This document shows, piece by piece, positions 9,263 to 17,058 of a DNA stretch of 64,000 nt (positions are counted from its first letter, which is position 1; every line of letters starts with the position of its first letter). The notes beneath the pieces were generated by a model, which saw only the letters and a list, made by a program, of their open reading frames with translations, did not search any database and had not been told where the DNA came from. The stretch is from Gordonia hongkongensis (GTDB lineage: Bacteria; Actinomycetota; Actinomycetes; Mycobacteriales; Mycobacteriaceae). The DNA is taken from contig NZ_CP095552.1 in NCBI RefSeq assembly GCF_023078355.1, positions 1,302,001 through 1,366,000 of the forward strand. Reading direction: 5' to 3'. A program made the translations under genes and the position numbers.

Positions 9263-10153
9263 ATGAGTGGTTGGACGACAGCGGACGTGACGGACCAGAC
9301 GGGCCGGACGTTCGTGGTGACCGGTGCCAACAGCGGACTCGGGTATCAGACCGCGAAGGTGCTCGTCCGCGCCGGTGCCGAGGTGGTGCTGGCGTGCCGC
9401 AACACTGCCAAGGCCGATGCCGTGGCGTCGGAGCTGGGGCCGAAGGCGACCGTCGCCAAACTGGACCTCGCCGACCTCGAATCCGTGCGCGCCTTCGCCG
9501 CCGGGGTGACCGGCGCCGACGTGCTGATCAACAATGCGGGACTGATGGCGGTCCCATTCCGACGCACCACCGACGGTTTCGAGATGCAGATCGGCACCAA
9601 TCATCTCGGCCATTTCGCCCTCACGGCGCTGCTGCTGCCGAAGATCACCGAACGGGTGGTCACCGTGTCGTCGACGATGCACCAGATCGGCGACATCCAG
9701 CTCGACGACCTGAACTGGGAACAACGCCGCTACCGGCGCTGGCGGGCCTACGGCGACTCCAAGATGGCCAACCTGATGTTCGGCAAGGAGCTCGCCGCAC
9801 GGCTGGCGGCGGCCGGGTCGTCGAAGAAGTCGTTGATCGCCCATCCGGGTTACGCCTCAACGGAATTGCAGGGCAGAAGCGAGAACTTCTCCGACTTCTT
9901 CGCGAAGCTGGGCAACAAGCTGCCGATCGCCCAGCCGGCGGCCGACGGGGCGCTGCCCCAGCTGTACGCGGCGACCCTGCCGGATGCGAGATCCGGGACG
10001 TTCTACGGGCCGACGCAGTTCTTCGGGATGCGCGGCGCCCCCGGACGCAGCGATTACAAGAAAGCTGCCGACGACGTCGAGTTCCGGACCGCGCTCTGGG
10101 AGGAATCGGAGCGGCTCACGGGGGAGAAGTTCGACGTCGGGGCCGTCGGCTGA
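9263..10153 (+). CDS. Short-chain dehydrogenase/reductase
   Basis: The 296-residue product has a classical SDR layout: T-G-A-N-S-G-L-G (cofactor glycines, residues ~20-27), A-C-R-N (Arg favouring NADP), N-N-A-G (~90), S-S catalytic serine region (~135), and Y-G-D-S-K (~168). Length and motifs resemble the retinol-dehydrogenase/light-dependent protochlorophyllide reductase-like group common in mycobacteria; the substrate is unknown. It is transcribed in the same direction as the cyclase gene 120 bp upstream. Nothing in the sequence suggests co-function. Confidence 0.9.
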   Translation: MSGWTTADVTDQTGRTFVVTGANSGLGYQTAKVLVRAGAEVVLACRNTAKADAVASELGPKATVAKLDLADLESVRAFAAGVTGADVLINNAGLMAVPFRRTTDGFEMQIGTNHLGHFALTALLLPKITERVVTVSSTMHQIGDIQLDDLNWEQRRYRRWRAYGDSKMANLMFGKELAARLAAAGSSKKSLIAHPGYASTELQGRSENFSDFFAKLGNKLPIAQPAADGALPQLYAATLPDARSGTFYGPTQFFGMRGAPGRSDYKKAADDVEFRTALWEESERLTGEKFDVGAVG

Positions 10154-10247
10154 CGATCGGAGGCACCGCCTCGTCCGTTCCCATGATCGGACGAATCATG
10201 TTCGAGATAGAGAACTTCGGACGCTTGCGTGCCTTAGATTTCTCGGC

Positions 10248-10583
10248 ATGACTCTCTCGAAACGTTCCTTGCGCATCGTCCTGGCCGGAGCGGCATGCGT
10301 TGCCGGCGCGACCTTCTCCACCGTCGCGGCCCCGTCGGCCTCGGCCGAACCCACCGGTTGCGTCGCCGGGGCGGCCGTCGTCGTCGCCGCGTCCTACTGC
10401 AGTGGTGGTACGGGGGAGCATCGGGTGCAGGCTGCATGTCTGGACTCGACCATGGTCGCGACACTCACCAACGCAAACGGCCCCTGGCGCGCACCGGGGC
10501 AGCTGTCGGTCGTGACCATCGGCGCTCAGACGAACGTCGGGAAGTGCATACTCCCGGTCATCGCGATCACCGGCGTGCGGTGA
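10248..10583 (+). CDS. Small secreted protein, first of a tandem pair
   Basis: The 111-residue product has a Sec signal peptide (basic M-T-L-S-K-R-S-L-R, hydrophobic core, likely cut after A-S-A near residue 32). The short mature domain begins E-P-T-G-C-V-A-G and has four cysteines, likely two disulphides. Family unknown. The downstream gene encodes a clear paralogue: both share E-P-T-G-C-V-A-G, S-Y-C-S-G-G-T-G-E-H-R-V and P-G-Q-L-S-V-V-T. The stop overlaps the next GTG start. Confidence 0.75.
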   Translation: MTLSKRSLRIVLAGAACVAGATFSTVAAPSASAEPTGCVAGAAVVVAASYCSGGTGEHRVQAACLDSTMVATLTNANGPWRAPGQLSVVTIGAQTNVGKCILPVIAITGVR

Positions 10584-10903
10584 TCCTGGCGCGCACCCTG
10601 GTTGTCGGCGCCCTGTGCGTCGGCAGTGCTGCGCTGTCGGCGGTGTCCGCGTCCTCGGCATCGGCCGAACCCACCGGTTGCGTGGCGGGGTCGGCGATCG
10701 TCGTCTCGGCGTCGTACTGCAGTGGTGGCACCGGTGAGCACCGGGTGGAGGCGGGCTGCATCGTTCCGGCGCTCTACGCCACGACCTTCGAAGCGTATGG
10801 GCCCTGGAGAAGCCCGGGGCAACTGTCGGTCGTGACCACCGGAGCGCCGACGAGAGCGGGGGAGTGCATTCTCCCCATCCAGGTCTTCGTCGGGGTGCGC
10901 TGA
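10580..10903 (+). CDS. Small secreted protein, second of a tandem pair
   Basis: The 107-residue product is a paralogue of the upstream protein, with a signal peptide (V-I-L-A-R-T-L-V-V start) and the same four cysteines. The GTG start overlaps the preceding stop by four bases (GTGA), implying translational coupling. The mature parts align without gaps over most of their length but differ in the middle (Q-A-A-C-L-D-S-T versus E-A-G-C-I-V-P-A). This looks like local gene duplication followed by divergence. Function unknown. Confidence 0.72.
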   Translation: MILARTLVVGALCVGSAALSAVSASSASAEPTGCVAGSAIVVSASYCSGGTGEHRVEAGCIVPALYATTFEAYGPWRSPGQLSVVTTGAPTRAGECILPIQVFVGVR

Positions 10904-10923
10904 ACCGGTTGAAAAAGGCCCGA

Positions 10924-11444
10924 CTACTGGACGCTGAACGCGATGCTGTTCGACGCGCCCGAGATGGTGTCGGTGACGCGGATCGTGAAATCGCCTGCGC
11001 CCTTGAAGAAGTAGGACTTCACCGCGGTGCAGTCCTGGGTCTTGAACAGCGAGGCCTGCTTGGGGACCTTCGGTCCGGACAGGCGGACCTCCATGCGGCA
11101 CTCGTTGCCGTCGACGATCGGCCCGGCGTCGATGATCGAGTTCCAGCGCACGCCCAGACGCGAGTTCTTCGGATAGGTGTTGGGCACGACGGCCGCGGTG
11201 TTGTTCGGTGTGTACACCCAGACGTTGATCGACTTGATGCCGTTCGGTGCGCCGGGGCGGCCGAGCTTGCCGTAGTGCGTGACCTTGTCGCCGCCGGACG
11301 AGCCGAGCGCGGCGCTGCCGGAGTCGAGGCTGCCGCGCTCGCGCTTCCGAAGAGTGTGTCGAGCGGGTTGGCGGTCGCCGGTGCGACGGGCAGTGCCAGT
11401 GCGGCGGTGGCGAGCAGGGCGGCGGCGATACGGGTGCGCTTCAT
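10924..11444 (-). pseudogene. Secreted protein gene with apparent single-base frameshift
   Basis: From ATG 11444 the frame encodes a clear signal peptide (M-K-R-T-R-I-A-A-A-L-L ... A-T-A-N) and N-P-L-D-T-L-F-G-S, then turns into low-complexity A/S/R/T typical of a wrong frame. A second frame picks up near 11345 with G-S-L-D-S-G-S-A-A-L-G and runs to a stop at 10924, ending I-R-V-T-D-T-I-S-G-A-S-N. Together they need one extra base to give 174 codons. The mature part has two cysteines (N-E-C-R and Q-D-C-T) and looks like a beta-rich extracellular domain. Sequence error and real mutation cannot be told apart here. Confidence 0.65.
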
Positions 11445-11517
11445 CGACTTCTCTCGGTCCTCACGTTTATAACGAAATGATTAAAGCACGAGGATCGGCG
11501 TGTGCGTAGACAACTGC

Positions 11518-11575
11518 CCCTGCTGGTTGAACCGGCTCCGAGCGGAGCGAGGCGCCGTGTCGAAGCCACTTGGTG
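11518..11575 (-). repeat. Single inverted copy of the dispersed repeat
   Basis: CTGGTTGAACCGGCTCCGAG, GCGGAGCGAGGCGCCG, TGTCGAAGCCACTTGG is one unit of the repeat family on the opposite strand to the 290-670 array. A degenerate partner (GCTGCTCGGCCAGCGGAGGG) follows at about 11613. Confidence 0.7.
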
Positions 11576-11643
11576 ACCTCGACGGGCGCGGCGTTCTCGC
11601 TGCGCTCGGTCGACGCTGCTCGGCCAGCGGAGGGCGGCCCAGG

Positions 11644-12273
11644 TCACCACACCCCGGGCGGCCGCAGTTGAATGCTGATCCGGGCACCGACGCCGCGCAC
11701 CTTGGGAACCGCGTGCTCCCAGGTGCGCTGACAACTGCCGCCCATGACGAGTAGGTCGCCCGACGACAGCGTGAATTTCAGTGACCGCCCGCCACCGCGG
11801 GGTCTGAGCATCAGTGGCCGAGGTGAACCGAGCGAGATGATGGCGACCATCGTGTCGTGTGTGGATGCCCGGCCGATGCGATCGCCGTGCCACGCAACCG
11901 AGTCATTGCCGTCGCGATAGAGGCTGATCCCGGCAGTCGCGAATCCCTCCGGCAGTTCGGCGCGGTAGTGCTCGGTCAATGCGGCGCGTGCGCCGGTGAT
12001 GATCGGGTCGGGGAATCGGTCATCGGCCTGGTGGATCGAGACGAGCCGCGGGACCTCGACCACCCGCTCGTACATACGACGACGCTCGGCCCGCCAGGGG
12101 ACGCACTCGCGGAGGCGGTCGAAGAGCTCGTCGGCACCACTGATCCAACCGGGACACAGGTCGACCCACGCCCCCTCGGTCAGCGGACGGCGCGAGATCG
12201 ATGTCGACAGGTCGCCGAGCGTCGGCTCTGCAGCCTGCTCGGAGAACAAAGAGCCCTGGGTGCCGAGAGACAT
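11644..12273 (-). CDS. alkB: AlkB-like 2-oxoglutarate/Fe(II) DNA-repair dioxygenase
   Basis: The 209-residue product has the AlkB-type 2OG-Fe(II) oxygenase fold. Iron ligands are H-G-D (in A-W-H-G-D-R) and a distal His (W-E-H-A-V-P-K). The 2-oxoglutarate-binding Arg lies in I-S-I-Q-L-R-P near the C-terminus. It probably reverses N-alkyl damage in DNA or RNA by oxidative demethylation. It lies 41 bp downstream of the GIY-YIG gene on the same strand. A near-perfect LexA box stands between them, 21 bp before the ATG, so damage-inducible expression is likely. Family call firm; substrate preference inferred. Confidence 0.9.
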   Translation of the reverse strand: MSLGTQGSLFSEQAAEPTLGDLSTSISRRPLTEGAWVDLCPGWISGADELFDRLRECVPWRAERRRMYERVVEVPRLVSIHQADDRFPDPIITGARAALTEHYRAELPEGFATAGISLYRDGNDSVAWHGDRIGRASTHDTMVAIISLGSPRPLMLRPRGGGRSLKFTLSSGDLLVMGGSCQRTWEHAVPKVRGVGARISIQLRPPGVW

Positions 12274-12293
12274 GACTTCAGGCTACACCCAGG

Positions 12294-12309
12294 TCGCACG
12301 TGTGTTCGA
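12294..12309 (-). promoter_or_regulatory. LexA/SOS box upstream of alkB
   Basis: TCGCACGTGTGTTCGA matches the actinobacterial SOS box TCGAAC-N4-GTTCGA at 11 of 12 defined positions. It sits in the 41-bp gap directly before alkB, where a LexA site would repress. Confidence 0.65.
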
Positions 12310-12314
12310 GCGCC

Positions 12315-12599
12315 TTATCCAGGATTCGTGCGCGACAGTTCCGGAAGCAGGTCGAACCGTCCTGCGACGAGGGCGGACCGTTTCGCGCGAGACCAGCCGT
12401 GGACACGGCGCTCGGCCGCGTAAGCCTCGCCGATGTTGGGAAACTCCTGCTGGAATACGAGCCGGACCGGCCGACGAGGACGCGTGTAGCGCGAGCCGTT
12501 TCCGGTCTGGTGCTGGTCGACTCGATGCTCGACGTTCCGAGTGCTCCCGACGTACAGCGTGCCGTCGGAACATTCGAGGATGTAGAGAAAGCCACTCAT
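12315..12599 (-). CDS. GIY-YIG nuclease family protein (YhbQ-like)
   Basis: The 94-residue product is the single-domain UPF0213/YhbQ type. Y-I-L-E-C-S-D-G-T-L-Y-V-G-S-T near residues 6-20 is the GIY-YIG motif. Arg follows in T-R-N-V-E-H-R, with a conserved Glu in A-Y-A-A-E-R-R. Such proteins are predicted endonucleases of unclear cellular role. The ATG at 12599 (M-S-G-F-L-Y-I-L) gives the normal family length; upstream in-frame codons lack family similarity. It lies just upstream of alkB, but the SOS box is downstream of this gene, so it is probably not under the same control. Confidence 0.88.
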   Translation of the reverse strand: MSGFLYILECSDGTLYVGSTRNVEHRVDQHQTGNGSRYTRPRRPVRLVFQQEFPNIGEAYAAERRVHGWSRAKRSALVAGRFDLLPELSRTNPG

Positions 12600-12701
12600 G
12601 GTGTGACTGTCGAGGATTGCTGCGACAAATCGGTCGATGCCTCCACAGCCAGCGGATCGTGGTGAGTCTGTCCACAGGGTCGTTGGCAGGTTTCGCAGAT
12701 C

Positions 12702-13105
12702 GGTCGCCAAGTGGCTTCGACTCGGCGCCTCGCTTCGCTCGGTGCCGGCTCAACCAGCGGGGGTTGGCCGAGCGTCGCGGGGAGGTCGCGTGCGTTGAGG
12801 TCACTTCGCATGATCGGTCGCCAAGTGGCTTCGACTCACGGCGCCTCGCTTCGCTCGGTGCCGGCTCAACCAGCGGGGGTTGGCCGAGCGTCGCGGGGAG
12901 GTCGCGTGCGTTGAGGTCACCTCGCATGATCGGTCGCCAGGTGGTTTCGACTCGGCGCCTCGCTTCGCTCGGTGCCGGCTCAACCAGCGGGGGTGGGCTC
13001 TGCTCGCCAAGTGGCTTCGACTCGGCGCCTCGACCTCGACGCGCTCCTTTGTCGCTTGCTCGGCCCGGCGGCTTCGCTCGGTGCCGGCTCAACCCGCGGG
13101 GGTCG
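12702..13105. repeat. Repeat block with duplicated ~120-bp units
   Basis: The 508 bp between 12600 and 13107 contain no gene. After ~100 bp of unremarkable sequence comes a block in which the repeat (GGCTTCGACTCGGCGCCTCG, CTTCGCTCGGTGCCGGCTCA, ACCAGCGGGGGT) is joined to a second module, TTGGCCGAGCGTCGCGGGGA-GGTCGCGTGCGTTGAGGTCA. The combined ~120-bp unit is present about twice and part of a third time. The last copy carries an extra insert (CTCGACCTCGACGCGCTCCT) that also occurs in the 18.2-kb block. The block ends 3 bp from the GMC stop codon. Confidence 0.85.
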
Positions 13106-13107
13106 GG

Positions 13108-14826
13108 TCAGCCGGCGCGAGTGGCGTCGGAGACCGGCGTGATCGGGAGGCGCAGCGCGCCGGGCGCGTGGGCGGGGACCGTCGGGTGGTGGGGCTCCAC
13201 CGGCTGGACGGGCCGGTACGCCGCACCGAGCTCGGGCCGCGGGTCGGCCTCGCCGGCATTGGGCCACATCGCCAGGGCGCGTTCGGCCTGCGCGGTGATG
13301 GTCAGCGACGGGTTGACGCCGAGGTTGGCCGAGACGGTCGCGCCGTCGACAATGTGCAGCCCCGGGTGGTTGAACACCCGGTGGTACGGGTCCACCACGC
13401 CGTCGGCCGCCGAGCGTCCGATCGAGCAGCCGCCCAGGAAGTGGGCCGTCATCGGGATGTTCAGCAGGTCGACGATGGAACCGCCGGCGTCGCCGTCGAT
13501 CTCGCGTGCGACGGCGCGCACCGCCTCGTGTCCCTCCGGGATCCACGTCGGCGGGGGATCGCCCTCGCCCTGCCGGCTGCGCAGCATCGGGCCGAAACGA
13601 CCTCGGCGCGAGAACAACTCGAGCGAGTTGTCGGCGGTCTGCATGACGAGTGCGATGATGGTGCGCTCCGACCAGCGTCGTACCGAGAGTCCGCGCAGCG
13701 TGATCACCGGGTGACGGACCATCTCGATCAGCGCCTGCAGCAGTCGCGGCAGCGGACCGCCACCGTCGACGAGAATGGCCTGCAACATGCCGATGAGGTT
13801 GCTGCCCTTGCCATATCGCACGGGTTCGATGTGCGTGTGGTCGTTGGGGTGGAACGACGACGTGATCGCGACACCCTCGGTGTAGTCGATGTCGAGGTCG
13901 CGTGCGGTGGCGGCCAGGACCGCCTCGGAGTTGGTGCGGACCACCTTGCCCAGGCGCGACGACAGCCCGGGCAGGTGGCCGCCCTGCTGCATGTCCAGCA
14001 GCAGCTTGTTGGTGCCGTACGTCCCGGCGGCGAACACCACGTGATCGGCGGTGAAGGTGCGGCGCCCGCGGCGCGACCAGCGTCGGCCCGACCGGTGCGA
14101 CTCCACGACGTACCCGCCGCCCGAACGCGGCCGGACGGTGTCCACGGTCGTCATCGGAATGATCTCGGCACCGGCCTGTTCGGCCAGGTAGAGGTAGTTC
14201 TTGACGAGCGTGTTCTTCGCTCCCACCGGACATCCCGTCATGCAGGCGCCGCAGTCGGTGCACCCGGTGCGTGCCGGGCCGGCGCCGCCGAAGAACGGGT
14301 CGTCGACCGTCTTGCCCGCCTCGCCGAAGAACACGCCGACCGGGGTGTGGACGAAGGTGTCGCCGACTCCCATCTCCTCGGCGACCTTGCGGATCACGCG
14401 GTCGGCGGGCGTCACCTTCGGATACGTGGTCACGCCGAGCATGCGTGAGGCCTGGTCGTAGTACGGGTCGAGCTCGGATGCCCAGTCGGTGATCGATCCC
14501 CAATGCGGGTCGTCGAAGAACGCCGGCAGCGGACGGTACAGGGTGTTCGCGTAGTTCAGCGATCCACCGCCGACGCCCGCACCGGCCATCACGAGCACGT
14601 CGCGCAGCAGGTGCATGCGCTGCACCCCGAACAGTCCGAGCGCGGGTGCCCAGACGTAGTCCTTGAGGCGCCAGCTCGTCTTGGGCAGCTCGCCGTCGGA
14701 GAAACGCCGACCGGACTCGATGACCGCGACGCGGTAGCCCTTCTCGGTGAGTCGCAGGGCCGCAACCGATCCGCCGAAACCGGAGCCGATGACGATGGCG
14801 TCGTAATGGTCAGGGGTGGAACTCAC
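13108..14826 (-). CDS. choD: GMC oxidoreductase, cholesterol oxidase-like (ChoD type)
   Basis: The 572-residue product starts V-S-S-T-P-D-H-Y-D-A-I-V-I-G-S-G-F-G-G (FAD-binding G-S-G-F-G-G, residues 12-17). It has G-A-G-V-G-G-G-S-L-N-Y (GMC signature, ~95) and, unusually for a GMC enzyme, a ferredoxin-like cluster C-T-D-C-G-A-C-M-T-G-C-P (~208-220). The C-terminal G-G-x-x-I-G and N-P-S-L-T-I-T-A match mycobacterial ChoD (Rv3409c), also about 578 residues. The family is annotated as cholesterol oxidase, but its true substrate is unsettled. The GTG overlaps the monooxygenase stop (GTGA), so they share an operon. Confidence 0.82.
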   Translation of the reverse strand: MSSTPDHYDAIVIGSGFGGSVAALRLTEKGYRVAVIESGRRFSDGELPKTSWRLKDYVWAPALGLFGVQRMHLLRDVLVMAGAGVGGGSLNYANTLYRPLPAFFDDPHWGSITDWASELDPYYDQASRMLGVTTYPKVTPADRVIRKVAEEMGVGDTFVHTPVGVFFGEAGKTVDDPFFGGAGPARTGCTDCGACMTGCPVGAKNTLVKNYLYLAEQAGAEIIPMTTVDTVRPRSGGGYVVESHRSGRRWSRRGRRTFTADHVVFAAGTYGTNKLLLDMQQGGHLPGLSSRLGKVVRTNSEAVLAATARDLDIDYTEGVAITSSFHPNDHTHIEPVRYGKGSNLIGMLQAILVDGGGPLPRLLQALIEMVRHPVITLRGLSVRRWSERTIIALVMQTADNSLELFSRRGRFGPMLRSRQGEGDPPPTWIPEGHEAVRAVAREIDGDAGGSIVDLLNIPMTAHFLGGCSIGRSAADGVVDPYHRVFNHPGLHIVDGATVSANLGVNPSLTITAQAERALAMWPNAGEADPRPELGAAYRPVQPVEPHHPTVPAHAPGALRLPITPVSDATRAG

Positions 14827-16409
14827 GGTGCGACGGTCCTCTCGGTGTCGGATTCGGTGGCGTCGGATGCGGCGTCTGATCCGGTGGTGACTGCCTGGTC
14901 GACGGGTGCGGCGGGGATCGCGGCGTCGAAGCGGTGGTCGGTGGGTTCGAAGGACGACATCATCCGGCGGAAGTCGCTCGTGAACTTCGGCCACATCACC
15001 GAGTTGCGACCGGTGGAGTCGAGGTACCAGCTCGAGCAGCCACCCGAATTCCAGACGGTGCGTTCGAGTTCGGGATCGAGTTCGGAGTTGTAGCGGTCCT
15101 GTGCATCCTCGGTGACCTCGAAGGTCGACCGGCCGCTACGCGAGAGTTCGGCGAGTGCCTTGCTCATGTAGTACGCCTGCGGCTCCAGCATCAGCACGAT
15201 CGAGCTGTGACCGAGATTGGTGTTGGGGCCGTACAGGAAGAACAGATTGGGGAAGCCGTGGACCTCGACCCCGCGGTAGGCGCGCGGTGAACCCTTCCAC
15301 GCGTGGGCCAGCGTGCGGCCGTCGCGCCCGGTGATCGCCGACGCGATGGGCGGCTCGGTGGGGGTGAACCCGGTCGCGAAGACGACCGTGTCGACCTCGT
15401 GCTCGCGACCCTGGTCGTCGACGGCACCGCGTGCGGTGAGGCGGGTGATTGCTCCAGTGACGGTCGCGTTGTCGCGCTGGAGGGCGGGGAACCACTTGTT
15501 GGTCAACAACATCCGCTTGCAGCCGATGGTGTAGTCGGGGGTGAGCCGACGGCGTAGCGCACGGTCGCGGACCTGGACACGCAGCTGGGCCAGCGCGATG
15601 GTCTTCGCGATCGGCAGCAGCTTGGGATTGCGGGCCATCATGAGGACGTAGGCCTCGCGATAGGTCCACACCATCCGCCGGACCAGTCGGTGGATACCGG
15701 GAACCCGACGATAGAGCGCGCGTTCGAGGGTGCCGATGTTGCGGTCCAGACGCGGGACGACCCAGGCGGGGGTGCGCTGGAAGACCGTGAGATGCCCGAC
15801 CTCGTCCACGATCTCGGGCACGATCTGGATCGCCGACGCGCCGGTGCCGACGACCGCGACGCGTCGACCGTGCAGGTCGTGGGAATGATCCCAGTCGGCG
15901 GAGTGGAACATCGTGCCGGTGAACTCGTCGGCGCCGGGGACGGTCGGCAGGCCGGGTTCGGACAGGGCGCCGGGCGCGGCGACCAGGTAGCGGCACCGGA
16001 TCTCACCGTCGGTGGTGTCGACGACCCACTCCTGCATGCCACCGTCCCAGCGCGCCGACGTCAGCGCGCAGTTGTATCGGATCTGATCGGCGAAATCGAC
16101 TGCGACCGAGCGTAGATACCGATGGATCTCGTCGCGACGCCCGTAGGTGTGCGACCACTCTGGGTTGGGTGCGAACGACAACGAGTACAAGGACGTCGGG
16201 ACGTCGCAGGCCGCGCCCGGGTAGTCGTTCTCGCGCCAGACACCACCCGCGCCGTCGCCGCGCTCGATCGCCAGGGTCTGCAGCTGCGGATGGTCCTTTC
16301 GCAGACGATGCAGGGCGGCGAGGCCGCCGAATCCGACACCGACGACGAGGACGTCGACGCGCCGGGGCAGCGTGTTCTGCTGCGCGAGGGTCGGACTGGG
16401 TTCAGTCAT
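14823..16409 (-). CDS. Flavin-containing Baeyer-Villiger monooxygenase
   Basis: The 528-residue product starts M-T-E-P-S-P-T-L-A-Q-Q. It has an FAD Rossmann motif G-V-G-F-G-G (~25), the BVMO fingerprint F-T-G-T-M-F-H-S-A-D-W (F-x-G-x-x-x-H-x-x-x-W, ~165), and an NADPH motif G-T-G-A-S-A (~185). It would insert oxygen next to a ketone to form an ester or lactone. The start at 16409 overlaps the TetR stop by eight bases. With the GMC dehydrogenase downstream, an oxidation route from alcohol to ketone to ester is plausible; substrate unknown. Confidence 0.9.
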   Translation of the reverse strand: MTEPSPTLAQQNTLPRRVDVLVVGVGFGGLAALHRLRKDHPQLQTLAIERGDGAGGVWRENDYPGAACDVPTSLYSLSFAPNPEWSHTYGRRDEIHRYLRSVAVDFADQIRYNCALTSARWDGGMQEWVVDTTDGEIRCRYLVAAPGALSEPGLPTVPGADEFTGTMFHSADWDHSHDLHGRRVAVVGTGASAIQIVPEIVDEVGHLTVFQRTPAWVVPRLDRNIGTLERALYRRVPGIHRLVRRMVWTYREAYVLMMARNPKLLPIAKTIALAQLRVQVRDRALRRRLTPDYTIGCKRMLLTNKWFPALQRDNATVTGAITRLTARGAVDDQGREHEVDTVVFATGFTPTEPPIASAITGRDGRTLAHAWKGSPRAYRGVEVHGFPNLFFLYGPNTNLGHSSIVLMLEPQAYYMSKALAELSRSGRSTFEVTEDAQDRYNSELDPELERTVWNSGGCSSWYLDSTGRNSVMWPKFTSDFRRMMSSFEPTDHRFDAAIPAAPVDQAVTTGSDAASDATESDTERTVAP

Positions 16410-16983
16410 GAGACAGGAGTTCCTTCCATACGGGCAGGAGTCGGTCGAGCAGCGCGCGGTCGGCGTCGGGCGAGCGCAGGATGCGCGACACCGCGAGTCC
16501 GCGTGCGAGTTCGATGGAGAGTTCGAGTTCCGCGGCGGTGTATCGGTCGCCGAACAACTCGGCACAACCGACGGCGAGGGCGTCGGAGACCTGTTGTTCG
16601 AGCGGGATGATCGCGGTTCGTAGCCCGACGTCGCAGCGGGCGGCGACCCACAACTCGAGAGCGGCGTCGAACAGCGGGCCGCTGAACGCCTCGACGAGGA
16701 TCTCGAGTCCCTCGTCGCCCGTGCGGGGCCGCGACAGGATCTCTGCCAGCCGGCGTTCGACGAGGTGCCCGACCGCGGCGACCACCAGCGATTCCCGGGT
16801 GGGGAAGTGATGCAGCAGGGCGCCGCGCGAGATGCCCGCGCGGCGGTTCACCTCCTGCGTGGTGGTGGCTGCGTAGCCGACGTCGACGAGGGCGTCGACG
16901 GCCGCGTCGAGGATGAGCGCACGGGTGGTCGCGGTGCGTTCGGCCTGCGTACGACGACGCGGGGCGCGGGTGGGGTCGGTCAC
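16402..16983 (-). CDS. TetR family transcriptional regulator
   Basis: The 193-residue product has an N-terminal helix-turn-helix (residues ~20-65: T-T-T-Q-E-V-N-R-R-A-G-I-S-R-G-A-L-L-H-H-F-P) followed by a helical ligand domain. GTG 16983 was chosen because it lies between the HTH and a perfect palindrome at 17004-17015. The gene heads an operon with the monooxygenase and GMC genes and is divergent from the LLM oxidoreductase. It probably represses both directions and itself, released by a pathway substrate. Confidence 0.88.
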   Translation of the reverse strand: MTDPTRAPRRRTQAERTATTRALILDAAVDALVDVGYAATTTQEVNRRAGISRGALLHHFPTRESLVVAAVGHLVERRLAEILSRPRTGDEGLEILVEAFSGPLFDAALELWVAARCDVGLRTAIIPLEQQVSDALAVGCAELFGDRYTAAELELSIELARGLAVSRILRSPDADRALLDRLLPVWKELLSHD

Positions 16984-17003
16984 ATCAGTGACGATAGCAC
17001 AAA

Positions 17004-17015
17004 CAGTCCGGACTG
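17004..17015. promoter_or_regulatory. Probable TetR operator in the divergent promoter
   Basis: CAGTCCGGACTG is a perfect 12-bp palindrome in the 75-bp gap between the TetR and LLM oxidoreductase starts, with outer ACA/TGT symmetry. Position and symmetry fit autoregulation by the adjacent TetR protein. Confidence 0.6.
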
Positions 17016-17058
17016 CTTGTAAGTTTGTGAAGAGTTTTCCACCGGTACGTTGGACCTC

